From positions 2,022,130-2,086,129 of the forward strand of contig QANY01002366.1 in assembly GCA_003255025.1 (NCBI GenBank): a stretch of 64,000 nucleotides of DNA, written 5' to 3'. The translations under genes were made by a program, and so were the position numbers. The notes beneath the pieces are model-generated. The model ran no database searches. It had not been told where the DNA came from and saw only the letters and a list, made by a program, of their open reading frames with translations. This document shows positions 37,430 to 49,665 of the stretch, one piece after another (within the stretch, counting starts at the first letter, position 1; the number at the start of each line of letters is the position of its first letter). The stretch is from Datisca glomerata (lineage: Eukaryota; Streptophyta; Magnoliopsida; Cucurbitales; Datiscaceae).

Positions 37430-40380
37430 AATCTCTCCATATAATTCTTCAACTGCTATCCATTGACTCCAAAAATTCTCCCATACATTAGGTCCTCAAC
37501 CTCAACAGCACCATTGGGAAAATCCTTTTTCACCATGTATGGGCCATTCCACCTTGATGTCAGCATACCAGTTTGGAGATGCAATCGTGATTCATAGAGA
37601 TGCAGTCATTGGTTAGGCTCAAAATGTTTTTGAAGGATCTATTTATCATTTGTTTAAAATCACCCCCACAGATGAACTATGATAGGAATTCAAAACACTA
37701 TCAACTTCACTCTCTGGAATACAACGTCTCATAATTTGATCAGAGAAATTTTTAAACAAATAAGGATCATCTCAATAGAAACTTTCATACCTCAACCAAA
37801 AACTTACGTTTATCTTATGCACTCCATGTGGATGGAACTTCACTCGACATCGAGTAGTTAACAATATGCACATAGCAAGTACTTGGGTAACGACAAAAAG
37901 ATGTTCATCAGGGAAGTCATCACGAATGGATGGGCCATCAACAGAATCATTAAATTCCAGTTGAGATAAGTGATCTGTTATTATATTTTCAACATCCTTC
38001 TTGTCTTTTATGGCCAAATCAAATTCCTACAAAAGTAAAATCCACCTAATCAATCTTTGAAATAATGTACTTAAGAGCTGCATGGTCAGTAAAACACAGT
38101 AATAGGTAAACCAATCAAATAAACACAAGATTTATCTAAAACAAATACTAATGCTAACAATTCTTTTTCAACAGTTGAACAATTCATTTGTGCACTATTC
38201 AAAGTTTTGTTAGCATAGTAAACTACAAGGCGCTTCCCTTCCCTCTTTGACCTAGGACTTCTCCCACAACATATTGGCTTGCATCACACATAATTTTGAA
38301 AGGTAAGTTCCAAGCATATGACTGTGTTATCGAAGAAGTAGTGAGTTTGACAATGAGCACTTGGAAAGCATCCTCACACTCTTGAGTCTAGTTGTAATCA
38401 ACATATTTTACAAGGTTACATAATGGTCTGGATATAGCAGAAAAGTTTTGCGTGTCCAAGAAAAGATCTTACATCCTTAACAATTTTGGGAGTGGCCAAT
38501 TTAAAAACTAGTTCAAATTTTTATGATCATTCCTTTTTCACAAACAATGTGCCCTAAAAGAATCCTAGATGATACCATGAAATGACATTTTTCCTAATTT
38601 ACCATAAGACCATTCTTTTCACACTAACTCAAAACATCTTTCAAATTTAGCGATAATCAAAAGAATTACCGAAAACGGTCAAATCATCCCTGGACACTTC
38701 CATGCATTTTTAAACAATGTCACCAAATATAATTATCATGCATCTTTGAAATGTAGTGGTGCATTACATAAACCGAATGGTATGCGATGAAAAGTAAAAG
38801 TACTAAAAGAACATGTAAATGTGGTTTTATCCTTATCTTCTATAATAATCTCCATCTGGTAGTATCATGAATATCCATCTAAAAAGTAATAGAATGAATG
38901 GCGCGAAACACACTCTAGGATTTGGTCAATGAATGGGAATGGAAAATAATCTTTGCGGGTGGTAGAGTTGAGTTTTTTTAATGCACATGCGCCAACCAGT
39001 TACTACTGCTATAGGAACGTTGTACCCCATCCTCTTATTCAAACATAGTTACCCTAGATTTTTTAGGTGCTACCTGAGGTGGACTAACGCACTTACGATC
39101 AAATATCAGATAAATGATCCGTGCATCAGATAGTTTTAAAACTTCATTTTTAACAAATTCTTTCATTATGAGATTAAGTCTTCTTTGGGTCTTTGAGGGC
39201 TAGTCATTTCCTATAATGAATCCTATGGGAACGGTGTAATGGGTTTAATACTTTTATGTCATATAAAGTCCAACCTAGTGCAAGTTTGTGCTCTTTCAAC
39301 ATGTTAATCAATTGATCACATTGTGAAGTACTAAGTTAAAATGAAATCATGATAGGAAAGGTATCACCTGGTCCCAACAATCATATTTGATTTCTTTAGG
39401 GAGCGGAGCTAGATTGACCGTTTGCGTGATTGCCAAATTCTCACTTTTTATCCTATGACTCATAAAAAACAATAGAAACATTAATGGTATTATATGGATA
39501 GAGTAAAGTATCAAATTAGAATCACAAAGGAGATATTCTAAAGAATCAAATTTATCTTTTGTATACACTTCCTCTGGTATGAGATTATCTATCATGTACG
39601 TATGATAACATTCATTTTTTTCTCGCAGCTATTTTCCCACATGAAAAATGTTTACCTCAAGAGTTGTGTTTCTGAACGATAATTTCATTAGATCATATCT
39701 ACAATTTATAAGAGTCCCAGATGTTGCAAGAAAATGTCTTCCTATGATCAATGAGATCTCTGAATCCATGTGAACCTCAGAGTGTATATCTAGAGTAAAA
39801 ACATCAACAAGGTAATAAAATTTATCAATTTGAGCAAAACATCTTTTATTATTCCTCTTGGTCTTCTAATTGAATGATTGACTAACTAGAGAACCATAGA
39901 TGGACGTTTAATTTCTCCTAGTCCTAATAGCAAGTAAATAGAATAAGGCATAGGATTAACACTTGTTCCTAGGTCTAGTAATGCTTTGGTAAACTCATGC
40001 GTCCTAATATGGTAGGTTATAGTAGGGCACCCTAGATCTTTATATTTGGGTGGTGTATTCTACTCGATTACTATACTCACGTGCTTTGTTAAAGATGCAG
40101 TCTTCTTAACATGGTGCTATCTCTTCATGATGCGTAAATCCTTGATGACCTTTTCATAATCTGGTACCTGTTGGATCACATGTAATAGATGAAGGTTAAT
40201 TTTGACTTATTTTAAGTGCTCTAAAATAAGAGCTTGAATTTTCAGAGTTTTCCTAGCAGATCGAAGAGCTTGGGGAAAAGGAAACTAAACTGGTTTTTCC
40301 ATTCAACTTCTTTTTCCAGGGCATCTTATTTACCACATGTAGCGGTGGTGATGCTTGTGTTGGTCGGCGAAATGGGTTCG
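37430..40380 (-). mobile_element. Decayed Athila/Tat-type Ty3/gypsy element with integrase deletion
   Basis: Minus-strand reading order is protease, reverse transcriptase, RNase H, integrase end. Protease lies at about 39620-40060, with IIGRHFLATSGTLINCR and LMKLSFRNTTLEVNIF. A linker lies at 39347-39595 (LAPLPKEIKYD). Reverse transcriptase includes IPFGLCNAP at about 38770-38800. The RNase H-end to spacer peptide is at 37772-38017 (ENIITDHLSQLE, DDFPDEHLFVV). The integrase C-terminus is at 37430-37580 (SRWNGPYMVKK, NGAVEVED). Most of integrase is missing between the last two, so an internal deletion is visible. Many stops make it non-functional. Gag upstream of 40.38 kb is not recognised. 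Confidence 0.75.
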
Positions 40381-41020
40381 TCTTGTTGAAATTATATCCA
40401 TAAAGTAGGGTGTAATAACTATTTATGTGTATTTAATTATTTTTCAGACATTTTGTATTACTGAATTTAATGAATGAATAAAAGTTTTTCTATTAATTAA
40501 AGTGTATTTTTAATTTACTCAAGTTCTGAAACTATTGTCAATGTAAGAAGAGTAAAGACCGGGGGAACTTCCAATTTTATCTCACTTGACTTTTTTTATC
40601 AAAACATGATTTTTCTCTTAATACTTGAAAGTAACATATTAACCACACATAAATAGAAAATATTTAGTTAATAATTTTTTCTTCTAACAATTAGAAAAAA
40701 TATTTAAAAATTTCTCCTTGGCCCTGAAAGAGGCATCCCTGATCCCTGTGTGAGATAAAACCCAAAATAAGTTTCGAGTAGTTGAATATGTACTTATCTA
40801 CTAACATCTGAATGTTTACTATCAAATTATTTATTTATTTGGAGATCTTTGTAGTACATAGTTTTTAGAATGTGTTATAATTTTTTAGATTTTGAAATTT
40901 GAAACTAACATATTTGTGTAAGTGAATAATCAATTCTGTCATTTTTTAAATACTAGTAATAAATTACTAAAACTTTGGATGAGATGTGAATGCAATATAT
41001 TAAAAAGTACTAAAAATTCT
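40381..41020. other. Intergenic with a dispersed retroelement-like segment
   Basis: Positions 40440-40560 match the minus strand of about 4550-4660, as noted for the segment at 3424-4690. No gene was seen. Confidence 0.4.
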
Positions 41021-41039
41021 AAATCTAGTTATTGTCATT

Positions 41040-41115
41040 TCTAACCTTAATTTTTTACTTTTATCATTTTATAAGCTTGAAGTTAAGTTTTTAATTCAAG
41101 TATAACCTTACCGTC
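41040..41115 (+). repeat. Left terminal inverted repeat segment of the MULE
   Basis: AAGTTTTTAATTCAAGTATA followed by ACCTTACCGTCTA aligns with the reverse complement of the segment at 52728-52800. Identity is high for about 35 bases and weaker outward. Inward of the conserved part the two ends diverge. Confidence 0.6.
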
Positions 41116-41739
41116 TAAAAATGCCAAGTTGTCGCTAATGGTTCAAAACCACATCGATTTGACTTAGGTATTAGCCCCAAATGACGCCGTTTTGGTAGCT
41201 CAACCAATAATGAAATATTGAGTTTCAAATACTTCTCTGTTTTTTTTGCAAAAATATACCCTTACATTAACCATGTTGGAGAAATCAACCCCTACACTAA
41301 TTTTTACTTACCCTGATCTTGGCCCATTTTTCCTTCACTTTTTCATTTTTTCCCATTTTCTTTCTTACAAGCTGTACAATCAAATGTCATGATCTACTCA
41401 CTTAATACTCAAAACCTCCATACCCACCCCATTTCTCCTTCTTCGTTTTACATTTTTTCTAATTCTTCTATGTTTTCTTCTTCATATTCTTCTTCGTCTT
41501 CTTCCTTCTTCCTGCAACAGCAAAATATTGTTAGTTCTTGTTTCTGGAACAAGTATACATTTTGTTTTCTTCTTTCTGGAAAGCTTGAATTTTCTTGGGT
41601 TTTTCATGTTCATGAGTTTTTTTAGAATATTTATTTATTTTATTCTTTCTGGAACGTTGTTTGAAGTTCATTTATTGTATATGATCATTAAAAGATGATA
41701 GTGTAATTTAAACGAGGTCTACACGAGCCTCGTATAGTC

Positions 41740-41969
41740 ATGGTACGCGATCGTTGTGTAGACATCGTGTACACTACACACATGGTACGCGATCGTTGTG
41801 TAGACATCGTGTACACTACACACATGGTACGCGATCGCTGTGTAGACATCGTGTACACTACACACATGGTACGCGATCGTTGTGTAGACATCGTGTACAC
41901 TACACGATCATCGTGTACACTACACGATCATCGTGTACACTACACGATCATCGTGTACACTACACGATC
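41740..41969. repeat. Palindrome array a (left part): 42-bp x4, then 20-bp x4
   Basis: Four copies of a 42-base unit start CATGGTACGCGATCG at 41739, 41781, 41823 and 41865. They are followed by four copies of TCGTGTACACTACACGATCA. The core TCGTGTA-CAC-TACACGA is a perfect inverted repeat. The 20-base array stops at about 41969 and resumes at 43090 in the same orientation. Confidence 0.95.
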
Positions 41970-43089
41970 GTTGTAGTGAACCCGAGGCGAAGTTAGTGAA
42001 ACCTGAAAGGGAGACCCCCACGAACGAGCAGAATCCAACCGCGCCTCCCAGGTCTTGCTATAAACCCTACCAACGTGTGAATGTTTTATTTATTAATTAT
42101 TTACTATAGTCACATCCTCCTTGTACTCTGCTTCGGCACTAGACCTGGAAAGAGTCGGTTGCTTTCACCACTCGGAGGTCCCAATTCACCCCTGACCTTC
42201 CGTAGAATTCTTTTGATTAAGATTTTGATTGCCATGTCTGCTCCGTCTGCTGGTATAACATAGATGTCTTCTCTGGCAATAGCCAATCAAGAAGCCAAAG
42301 CAGGAGCCAGTACACCGGGCGCAGACCCGACGCGACTGACAGATAAGCCGAGTTTCTTTGCTTTCTTTCGTCACAGTAGTTGGAACAAAACTTGGCATTC
42401 CATTCTTCGTGCTTAGAATTGACTTGCTAGTGGAAACGGGGACCGTGAATTTGAAGAAAGTGTTTGACAGATTGCGGAAATACAGTCTTCGTCTTCATCC
42501 GCAAAAGCATTCCCAATTTTAAAGGAATTCCTGCCAAGAAGAACACCCCCAAAAAAAGCCCTAGCTTTCTTGATCACATCACAAACAGGAATCCTTTCTT
42601 TCTTTTGATTTTCACCGCCAGGTGGGACAAGAAAAAGCGGACATCTCTCTCCTTTTTTTTGGGGGGGAAGAGAGAGGGAATAAGCTGCAGCCAGGGTCTT
42701 CTTCGGCTAATGAGACCTCGATGCAATGCGGCCAGATGAAGAAGACTGGCGCCTACTAAAAGAAAAGGGAGACAAAGGACTTCCTTGTGGTATGCCCGTC
42801 TATACGTTCGTTAACTTAACCAGTGGGGCGACATGCCGGTACCAAAGACAGAGAAAGAAATCCGGTCACATCGAGGTAGTGCTAACTAATCGAAAATCTC
42901 CTTACGTGATTAATCTATCAACTTCGCCCCAACTTTGAACATGAGCGAAAATGGACGGAGGACTCGTAGTATCTCTCTAGATCTGGCAAAAGCGAAAGAC
43001 CTCCTAATACCTTACCTTAAAGAGAGTAAAGAAAGAAAACCATGATCTTCCTTGAAATCACCTTTCACAAAGACCCTGACACAATAGGG
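41970..43089. other. Probable organelle-derived (mitochondrial-like) insert inside the palindrome array
   Basis: About 1.1 kb with clearly higher GC than all neighbours, no similarity to the flanking transposon, and the texture of plant mitochondrial intergenic DNA (for example GAAAGGGAGACCCCCACG and CTCGGAGGTCCCAATTCACC). It is flanked on both sides by the same 20-base repeat in the same orientation, so it was inserted into the array. Several frames of 60-91 codons are open but none is a recognised mitochondrial gene. The origin is judged from composition and recall of such sequence, not from a search. Confidence 0.5.
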
Positions 43090-43209
43090 CTCGTGTACAC
43101 TACACGATCATCGTGTACACTACACGATCATCGTGTACACTACACGATCATCGTGTACACTACACGATCATCGTGTACACTACACGATCATCGTGTACAC
43201 TACACGATC
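43090..43209. repeat. Palindrome array a (right part): 20-bp x6
   Basis: Six uninterrupted copies of TCGTGTACACTACACGATCA, identical to those at the end of the array left of the organelle-like insert. Confidence 0.95.
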
Positions 43210-43769
43210 TAAATCATGAGCATCGAGCTAAATCATCTTGTAATAGGCACAATAAATATGGATGATTTGTACAGTGATAAAATCAAGCTATTTAAGATTG
43301 CTCATATGATGACCATCTGGAAAAATTTTGAGTTTTGGAACTTCAACTCAAACCAGTCAATATTGGTACTTGTATGTGTTGAGAAAACATACCAATGAGG
43401 TGGTTACATGCCATAAAATTGAAAAATTATCCATATTTCAAAGTTACAAAGCCCATCAATACACATACATGCACATTTGAAGTATAGAGACATGAACTCC
43501 ATCAGGCTACATTTTTATTGATTGGTCATTTTATAAGGTCCAAATACACGAGTGTCAGACATATATATAGGCCAAAAGACATAATTGAAGATGTTCGGCT
43601 TAATTTCGGTGTCAACATAAGTTACCATAAGACATGGAGGGCTAGGGAATATGCTTTGGAATTAGTTCGAGGGTTGCCTAGAGAAACTATAGGATGATCC
43701 CATCATATTGTCACAGGTTAGAATAAAAAAATTCAGGTACTTATTTTTAATTTTACCATCATAATGTCT

Positions 43770-44060
43770 ACACAAGTACTACAAGAGCCTCGTGTAGCCA
43801 TCATGTTTACTACATGATGAGTACATTGACCTCGTGTAGTTATCATGTAGTCTACATGATGGGTACACGAACCTCGTGTAGTCATCATGTACTCTATTTT
43901 GTCATCATAATGTCTACATGAGTATTCTACTGACCTCATATATCCATTGTGTACACTACACAATAGGTTCACTGACCTCGTGTAGTCTACACGATGGTAC
44001 ACGGACCTCGTGTACACTATTTTGCCATCATAATGTCTACACGAGGTTCATGTACACTAT
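43770..44060. repeat. Palindrome cluster b, in the transposase gene
   Basis: Degenerate copies of TACACGA/TCGTGTAG with ACCTCGTGTAGTCATCATGT spacers lie between transposase linker and catalytic core. Arms are less perfect than in array a, and several have become CATGTAG/CTACATG. Confidence 0.85.
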
Positions 44061-44879
44061 GTACTTTGTCGATTTTGCTTTTAAGGCGGTTGCGTCAACA
44101 ACAATGACAAGCCGTATACAGCTAAAAAATCCACAAACAGAGGGGTATTATTTGTGGAAACATCAAAGGATGGGAATAACCAAGTATATCCCATTCCATT
44201 TGGCATTTCTGTTTTAGAAAAATAATGATTCATGGGAATGGTTCTTCCGTAAACTTCACGATGTAATTGGTGATCCAAAAGGCTTAGTGTTTATATCTGA
44301 CATGCATACATGTATACTAAATGTTGTACATGTTATCTTTCTCGATGCGCTTCATGGAGCTTACATCTGACATATGGGCCAAAATATCAAATCAATTTAT
44401 AAAAAGAAGATGCGGTCTCATTGTTTTTAATGCAGCAAATGAATACCGTCGATCATAATTTGATCGGTTGATGACTCATTTTACATATGCATTTTCAGAT
44501 ATCACACAAAACGTGTCAGTGAGGGGAGTTGAGAGGTGGGCACGTTCTCATTTTGATGGAAGACGATACAATATAATAACTACAAATATCGCAGAATGTT
44601 TGAATGAGATTTTGAAGGATGCTAGAAAGCTTCTCGTTACATGCCTTATAGAACATATTTATGACATGTTACAATGGTGGTTCTATGAACGACGGATGAC
44701 TGTCAGTCAATTCACCTCGCAAATGACATATTGGGTTGAGACTCAGCTCAAAAAGAAGCATCTTGCATCACAATCAAAGTTGTCAAGATTGCGATCCTAC
44801 CTGGGGTCGGTGGAAGGGTATAGGATCGAGAATCAGAGGATAGTAAGATCCAATCAATTCTTAATAATTTATTAGTAAA

Positions 44880-45780
44880 AAAATTGATATATGCTAATAT
44901 TACTTCAATATATTGAATAAAAAATGATTATATAACATCAAGTTATCTACCTATTAAATGAAATTAACCTCAAGTCATCTAAAATAACATAATATTAAGT
45001 AGAGTCCTCATAGAAACAGATATGTGATCCTTTAGATAAGAGGTTTCAAACTATAAAAGATAAATAAATAAATATGTAAAGATAATTATTGATAAAATAT
45101 GTTAAGATCAACATTATAATACATAAAGTTTGAGAGTGTTTGATTTATAAGTTAAAATTTAATAATTTTACAAAAATATTAAAATTAATGTCTAAATATA
45201 ATAAAATAATGGTGACAAAATTCGTTCTAGTTTTGATAGTGTAGGTCATAGATAAATCATTTGAAATGGCATAGAATGGTCAAATGTTTAATTAAATATA
45301 AAATATGTTCATTTTTGTTACATATATAAGCATAGTTGGTTCAGTGGTTAAATTATCATTATTATAAAAGAAAAATAAATAAAAATATAAAAATAATTAT
45401 TGATTAAATATGTTAAGATCATTATTATAAATTTATAATACATTAGATTTGAGAGTGTTTGCTTATAAGTTAAAATTTAATAATTTTGTAACAATAGTAA
45501 AATTAATGTCTAAATATAATAAAATAGTGGTGGTGAAATTCGTTTTAGTTTTGATAATTTTAAGAGGTGTACGTCAAAATTTGATAACTTTAAGAGGTGT
45601 AAATCATAAAAATAAATAAATTAAAATGTCATAAAAATAGTCAATTATTTAATTACATATTAAAGATGTTCATTTTTATACATAAGCATAATTAGTTGAG
45701 TAGTTAAATGATCATGTGTGAACCTTTAGGAAAAGAGTTCAAATCCCACCATTAACACTTTTTTCTAATAACAAGGAAAA
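44880..45780. mobile_element. Tandem SINE-like units inserted in the MULE transposase
   Basis: Two near-parallel units of about 300 bases are seen: about 45050-45355 and 45355-45720 share GATTAAATATGTTAAGATCA or its variant, GTTAAAATTTAATAATTTT and AAATATAATAAAATA. Each ends in a tRNA-like head or tail such as AGTTGAGTAGTTAAATGATC then AAGAGTTCAAATCCCACC at 45690-45750, which resembles A and B box sequences of pol III promoters. A partial third copy precedes them (GTGATCCTTTAGATAAGAGG near 45030). They interrupt the transposase between its core and its SWIM finger. Target duplications were not identified. Confidence 0.5.
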
Positions 45781-45954
45781 AATCGCCTGCTTTGCTTAAG
45801 CACTAGGAACGGTGTCAGATCGCAATCCTATGCGATACCACGATCTTACAAAAAATGATTATCCACATGATTCAGATCGTTGACCCCTTATAGGATCATA
45901 GGATCGTACAATTCAGATCGCGATCCTGATAACCATGATCACGATCACTATCAT
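45781..45954. other. Palindromic GATCG/CGATC-rich stretch inside the insertion
   Basis: CAGATCGCAATCCTATGCGA, GATCGTTGACCC, CAGATCGCGATCCTGATAACC and CGATCACTATC recur in a short interval between the SINE-like units and the SWIM exon. No coding function is seen. Confidence 0.4.
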
Positions 45955-46479
45955 TGTTTCCTTCGAACATCCACGAGTTTCACGTTGCGAGTGGGGTAAG
46001 GAGGCAGTGGTAAATTTGCATCTTAAGACTTGTACGTGCCAAGAATTTGATCTTGATCAAATATCATGCAAGCATGCGTTGGCTGCATATCAGTAGCGCA
46101 ATATTTTCGCATACAGTATATGTTCGAGGTTCTATAAAAATGAGATTCTAATTGTTGCGTATGCGGAAACAATACATCATCTTGGAGATCAAACAATTTG
46201 GGTCATCATCTAGGAGATTCATGAAAATGTGGTATTGCCACCTATAATAAGGCGGTAAAGTGGCAGACCTAGGATAAAGAGAATTCCATCTAGAGTTGAG
46301 GAAGTAGTAAGAAGGAGGTGCAGATGTTGTGGGCAAATTGGCAACAACCGACAAACATGCAGAAATCCAATTCCTCTATCTCAAGCCACTTAAATATAAA
46401 TAATGACATTTGTAGACTTAAATTAAGTATTAATATAAAATATATTTGTGATTGTTATTTAATAATATCATAAAATTTA

Positions 46480-46530
46480 ATTAGCCTACACGATGCTCGT
46501 AAAGTCATCATGTAGGCTACATGAAGCCTA
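46480..46530. repeat. Palindrome cluster c, short, between the two MULE genes
   Basis: CCTACACGATGCTCGTAAAG and CATCATGTAGGCTACATGAA form an isolated short member of the palindrome family in the convergent spacer between transposase and Ulp1 genes. Confidence 0.7.
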
Positions 46531-47749
46531 TACTAAACATATAGTAACAAAAAATATTCAACAACATATAAGAAAATTGGGCATTAAAAATACAAGTTAT
46601 AAAAATCCATAATTCACAATTTGAGGGTGTATGGAAATAAAAAATTTGTTAAGAAAAATACAGTCCTGAATTCTTAAAATGAGATTAAGCGTAAAAAATC
46701 CATGAAGTCCATAAAATATAGCCAAATTATTTTGGTACAACTATGTCATGTGCAAATAACTCAATTGTAATTCGTCTTCAATATTCTAGCATTTTTGTTC
46801 AGTTATTTCTTGGAGGTTGTTCTCATATGTGAGGGCTTCGACAAACTTAAGGATAAATACCCCACACTTAAAACCTAAAAAACACATGAAATGTAAAAAC
46901 ACAATTATATAATATATATGGAATTTTAAGTGGACTTTCAAAAACAAATATATTTCACTTACACATTTTTTTGTTGTGGACACTTCATGATCTCATATTT
47001 TCACTAATCTTTGGTTTTAACCTCCTTTCTATTCTCATAAATATTCATCATTTGAAGCAGTCGAGTGAAGGTTTCATTATTCAATGTATAAGGAGCGTTG
47101 ATATGGCGTGTTCATGGAGTTATAAATATGAATACACTGACCATTCAATTCAATCAACCGCAATCCAATGATTTTGATTCACATTCATTGAAAAGATAAC
47201 CTTATCATACTATTCCCATCTCTTTCCAAAATTCATCTGCAAGCCGAGGACCAGGTATCAGATTGAATCATCAATGTCAATATCCCAGCACACGAGATCT
47301 TACTCAAACTCTTCCATTCCGCTAGACAGGTTCGCCTGTAATGTCATGAAAAAAATTTAAATCCTCAATGTCAACAAAAAATGATCATGAAGCGTGTAGA
47401 CTACAATGTGCACTTCATTAAGTTTAAAAACAAATCTTACTTAGTTGTAGAATCAAATCACCAACACTGATTTTGACATGAGTGTTAAGACTTGTAAATC
47501 CCTCATCATGGGCTCTAGATATGCATCGATATGCTGTAATGTAATAAAGATTAGTTAAGATATTTATATTTATTTTAAATATCATATTAAAAAATATTAT
47601 AAATAACTTCTTATGTCTGACTCATGTCATTCATAAGTAAAAGAGACTAGTTTTTTGAACCAGGTAACGTCAACGGTGAAAAATCTAATGTATGCTTTCT
47701 CGTTCCTATACAACATAATTATGTATCAAAATTAGGTACACGATTGGTT

Positions 47750-47925
47750 TATTACAAAGTGGCTACATGATGCCAATGTAAACATCATGTATACTATACG
47801 ATAGCTACACGATGTCAGTGTAACCATCATGTATACTACACGATAGCTACACGATGTCGGTGTAGCCATCGTGTAATTATACACGATGGCTAGACGAGGT
47901 CAATGTAACCATCTTGTATGAGAAT
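47750..47925. repeat. Palindrome cluster d, inside an intron of the Ulp1-like gene
   Basis: ACACGATGNCNGTGTANCCATC-type units with CTACACGAT/ATCGTGTAG arms lie between a GTAAGT donor at 47949 and a TAG acceptor before 47705 on the minus strand. Confidence 0.85.
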
Positions 47926-48239
47926 AAGAAGTAAAATTACAGAACTTACTTTGCCCTTGGGGAGGTGAACTAGACTTTAAAACGGGCTTCATCTTCTTAA
48001 GATACATCACAATATGGTTGAAAAGGTTTGAAGTCTATTTTGGTAACGATATTCTCATAAGATTTTTTGCTTCGCTGCTTCTTCTTTTCAACTTGTTCAG
48101 TTTCCCAAGTAGGTGACTCTAGGACCCAAGATCTCTTTATCTTCCTCTTACCGAGTTCATCAAGGAAGACGAGTTCTTCTTCTTCTCCATCGTTAGACTG
48201 CTCCGTTGACCAAACTGAATCCATCAATGTAGTTATTAT

Positions 48240-48870
48240 CGATACAACCATTTGTTCTTCTTCTTTTTGTTTCTTCTTCTTCTTCTTCAATTTTTTTTCA
48301 GCTTCTTTTTTTTTTCTTTTTTTCTTCCTCTTTCTTTCTTCTATGCAACATTTTCTTCTTCTTTTCTTCTGTTTGTTCTTCTTTTTCTTTTTTCTCTTCT
48401 ATTTCTTTTGTCTCTTCTATTTCTTCTTTCTCTTTTATACATTCTTTCTTTTTTTCATCTTCCTTCTTTTCACCTTCCTCCTCCTTATTACCTTCTTTCT
48501 CTTCTTATTCTTCTCTTCCTTCTTTTTCTTGTTCTTCTTTCTCACATTCTCTTTCTTTTTCTTCTTCTTTTTCATCTTTTCCTTCTACATTCTCTTCTTC
48601 TTTTCCTTCTACCATCTCTTCTTCATTTTCATTTTTTTCTTCTACCTTCTCTTTATCTTTTACTTCTACCTCTTCTTCTTCTTTTTCTACATTCTCTTCT
48701 TCTTTTTCTTCTACCTTCTCTTCTTCTTTTTCTTCTTGTTTTCATATTTTTCTTCTTCTTCTTCCTTCTATTCCTTATCTTCTTCTTCCTTTTCTACCAT
48801 CTCTTCTTCCTCATTTACTACCATCTCTTCTTCTTTTTCATCATTCTCTCATTCTTCATTCTTTTTCTCT
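48240..48870 (-). repeat. GAA/AAG low-complexity tract (Glu/Lys-rich linker)
   Basis: The plus strand is almost pure TTC/CTT/TTT; the minus strand is therefore GAA/AAG-rich and would encode the Glu/Lys-rich linker between DUF1985 and Ulp1. The long Phe/Leu/Ser frames on the plus strand are artefacts of this composition. Confidence 0.8.
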
Positions 48871-49294
48871 TCCTCTCAGTCTCTGTCTTCTCCCCATCGC
48901 TAGCCATCATCATGGTAGATCGAGATAGAATGAGTCATCATTTAGCCTCGATGTTACTAGATGATCCATCTAAATTTTAATTTGGGAAATTGCACAGCAG
49001 ATGTCTGATTACATGGACAAAATCTTCTTGTCCATTGAAGTGATCTTTTGGTCCATTCTAATAAGACATTTCCTCACCCAGTCTTCATGTTCATTGAACT
49101 TCTTGGACATAATCTTCTTCTCCTCTATTTTTTTCAATGGCCTCCTCAGACTTCTTCCTAATCTTCTTCTCCTCCTCTTCCTTTTCAATAGCCTCATCCT
49201 CTTCCTCATAAGCTTCCTCTTCTATTGGAAACGGTGAATGAGGAGGAGTCAACTAAAAAACACATGTAATATGAAGCAAATAAATCATAAAAGG

Positions 49295-49665
49295 GTGACT
49301 ACACGATGGGTACACAGACCACGTGTAGTCACCTTGTAGACTACATGATCGGTTACACGAACCTAGTGTAGTCATCGTGTAGACTATACGATCGGTTATA
49401 AAGACCTCATGTAGTCATCATGTAGACTACACAATCGGTTACACGGACCTCGTGTAGACTGCACGATCGATTACGCGGACCTCGAGTATCTCTCGTGTAG
49501 ACTACACGATGGTTACACGGAGCTCGTATAATCTACATGATGGTAACACTGATCTACACGATGACTACACGAGATCAGTATAGCAATCGTATAGACTACA
49601 CGATGACTACACGAAGTCAGTGTAACCATCATATAGTCTACACGATGACTACACGAGGTCTGTGT
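49295..49665. repeat. Palindrome cluster e
   Basis: About ten alternating units of TCGTGTAGACTACACGAT-type palindromes and GGTTACACGGACCTCGTG spacers, the richest degenerate cluster in the window. A minus-strand acceptor (TTTTTTAG before 49252) lies just past it, so it probably ends an intron of the DUF1985/Ulp1 gene. Confidence 0.9.

Larger units (their letters stand above)
43216..46395 (+). pseudogene. MuDR-type transposase, degenerate and interrupted
   Basis: Domain order is complete for a plant MULE transposase. The MuDR DNA-binding domain is at about 43216-43440 (KIKLFKIAHMMTIWKNFEF, then VLVCVEKTYQ). A linker is at about 43560-43695 (ISYHKTWRAREYALELVRGLP). The DDE core is at about 44110-44870 (GNNQVYPI, NNDSWEWFFRKLHDVIGD, FISDMHTCILNV, then a frame at 44468-44875 with VERWARSHFDGRRYNI and IAECLNEILKDAR). 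The SWIM finger is at about 46010-46090 (CTCQEFDLDQISCKHALA). The C-terminal zinc knuckle is at 46318-46368 (CRCCGQIGNNRQTC, its His replaced by Asn). A palindrome array separates linker and core (probable intron, donor near 43717, acceptor near 44082). A ~1.1 kb AT-rich insertion splits core from SWIM. Frameshifts and stops make it non-functional. Confidence 0.85.

Noticed and set aside
41740..41996. Repetitive frames across the 42-bp array and a possible CRISPR-like array
   Set aside because: A 42-base unit is a multiple of three and keeps frames open by chance. There are no unique spacers between repeats, and the genome is a plant.
48067..48980. Long Phe/Leu/Ser frames (up to 278 codons) on the plus strand
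   Set aside because: They are the complement of a GAA/AAG-rich linker of the minus-strand DUF1985/Ulp1 gene; the composition alone keeps them open.
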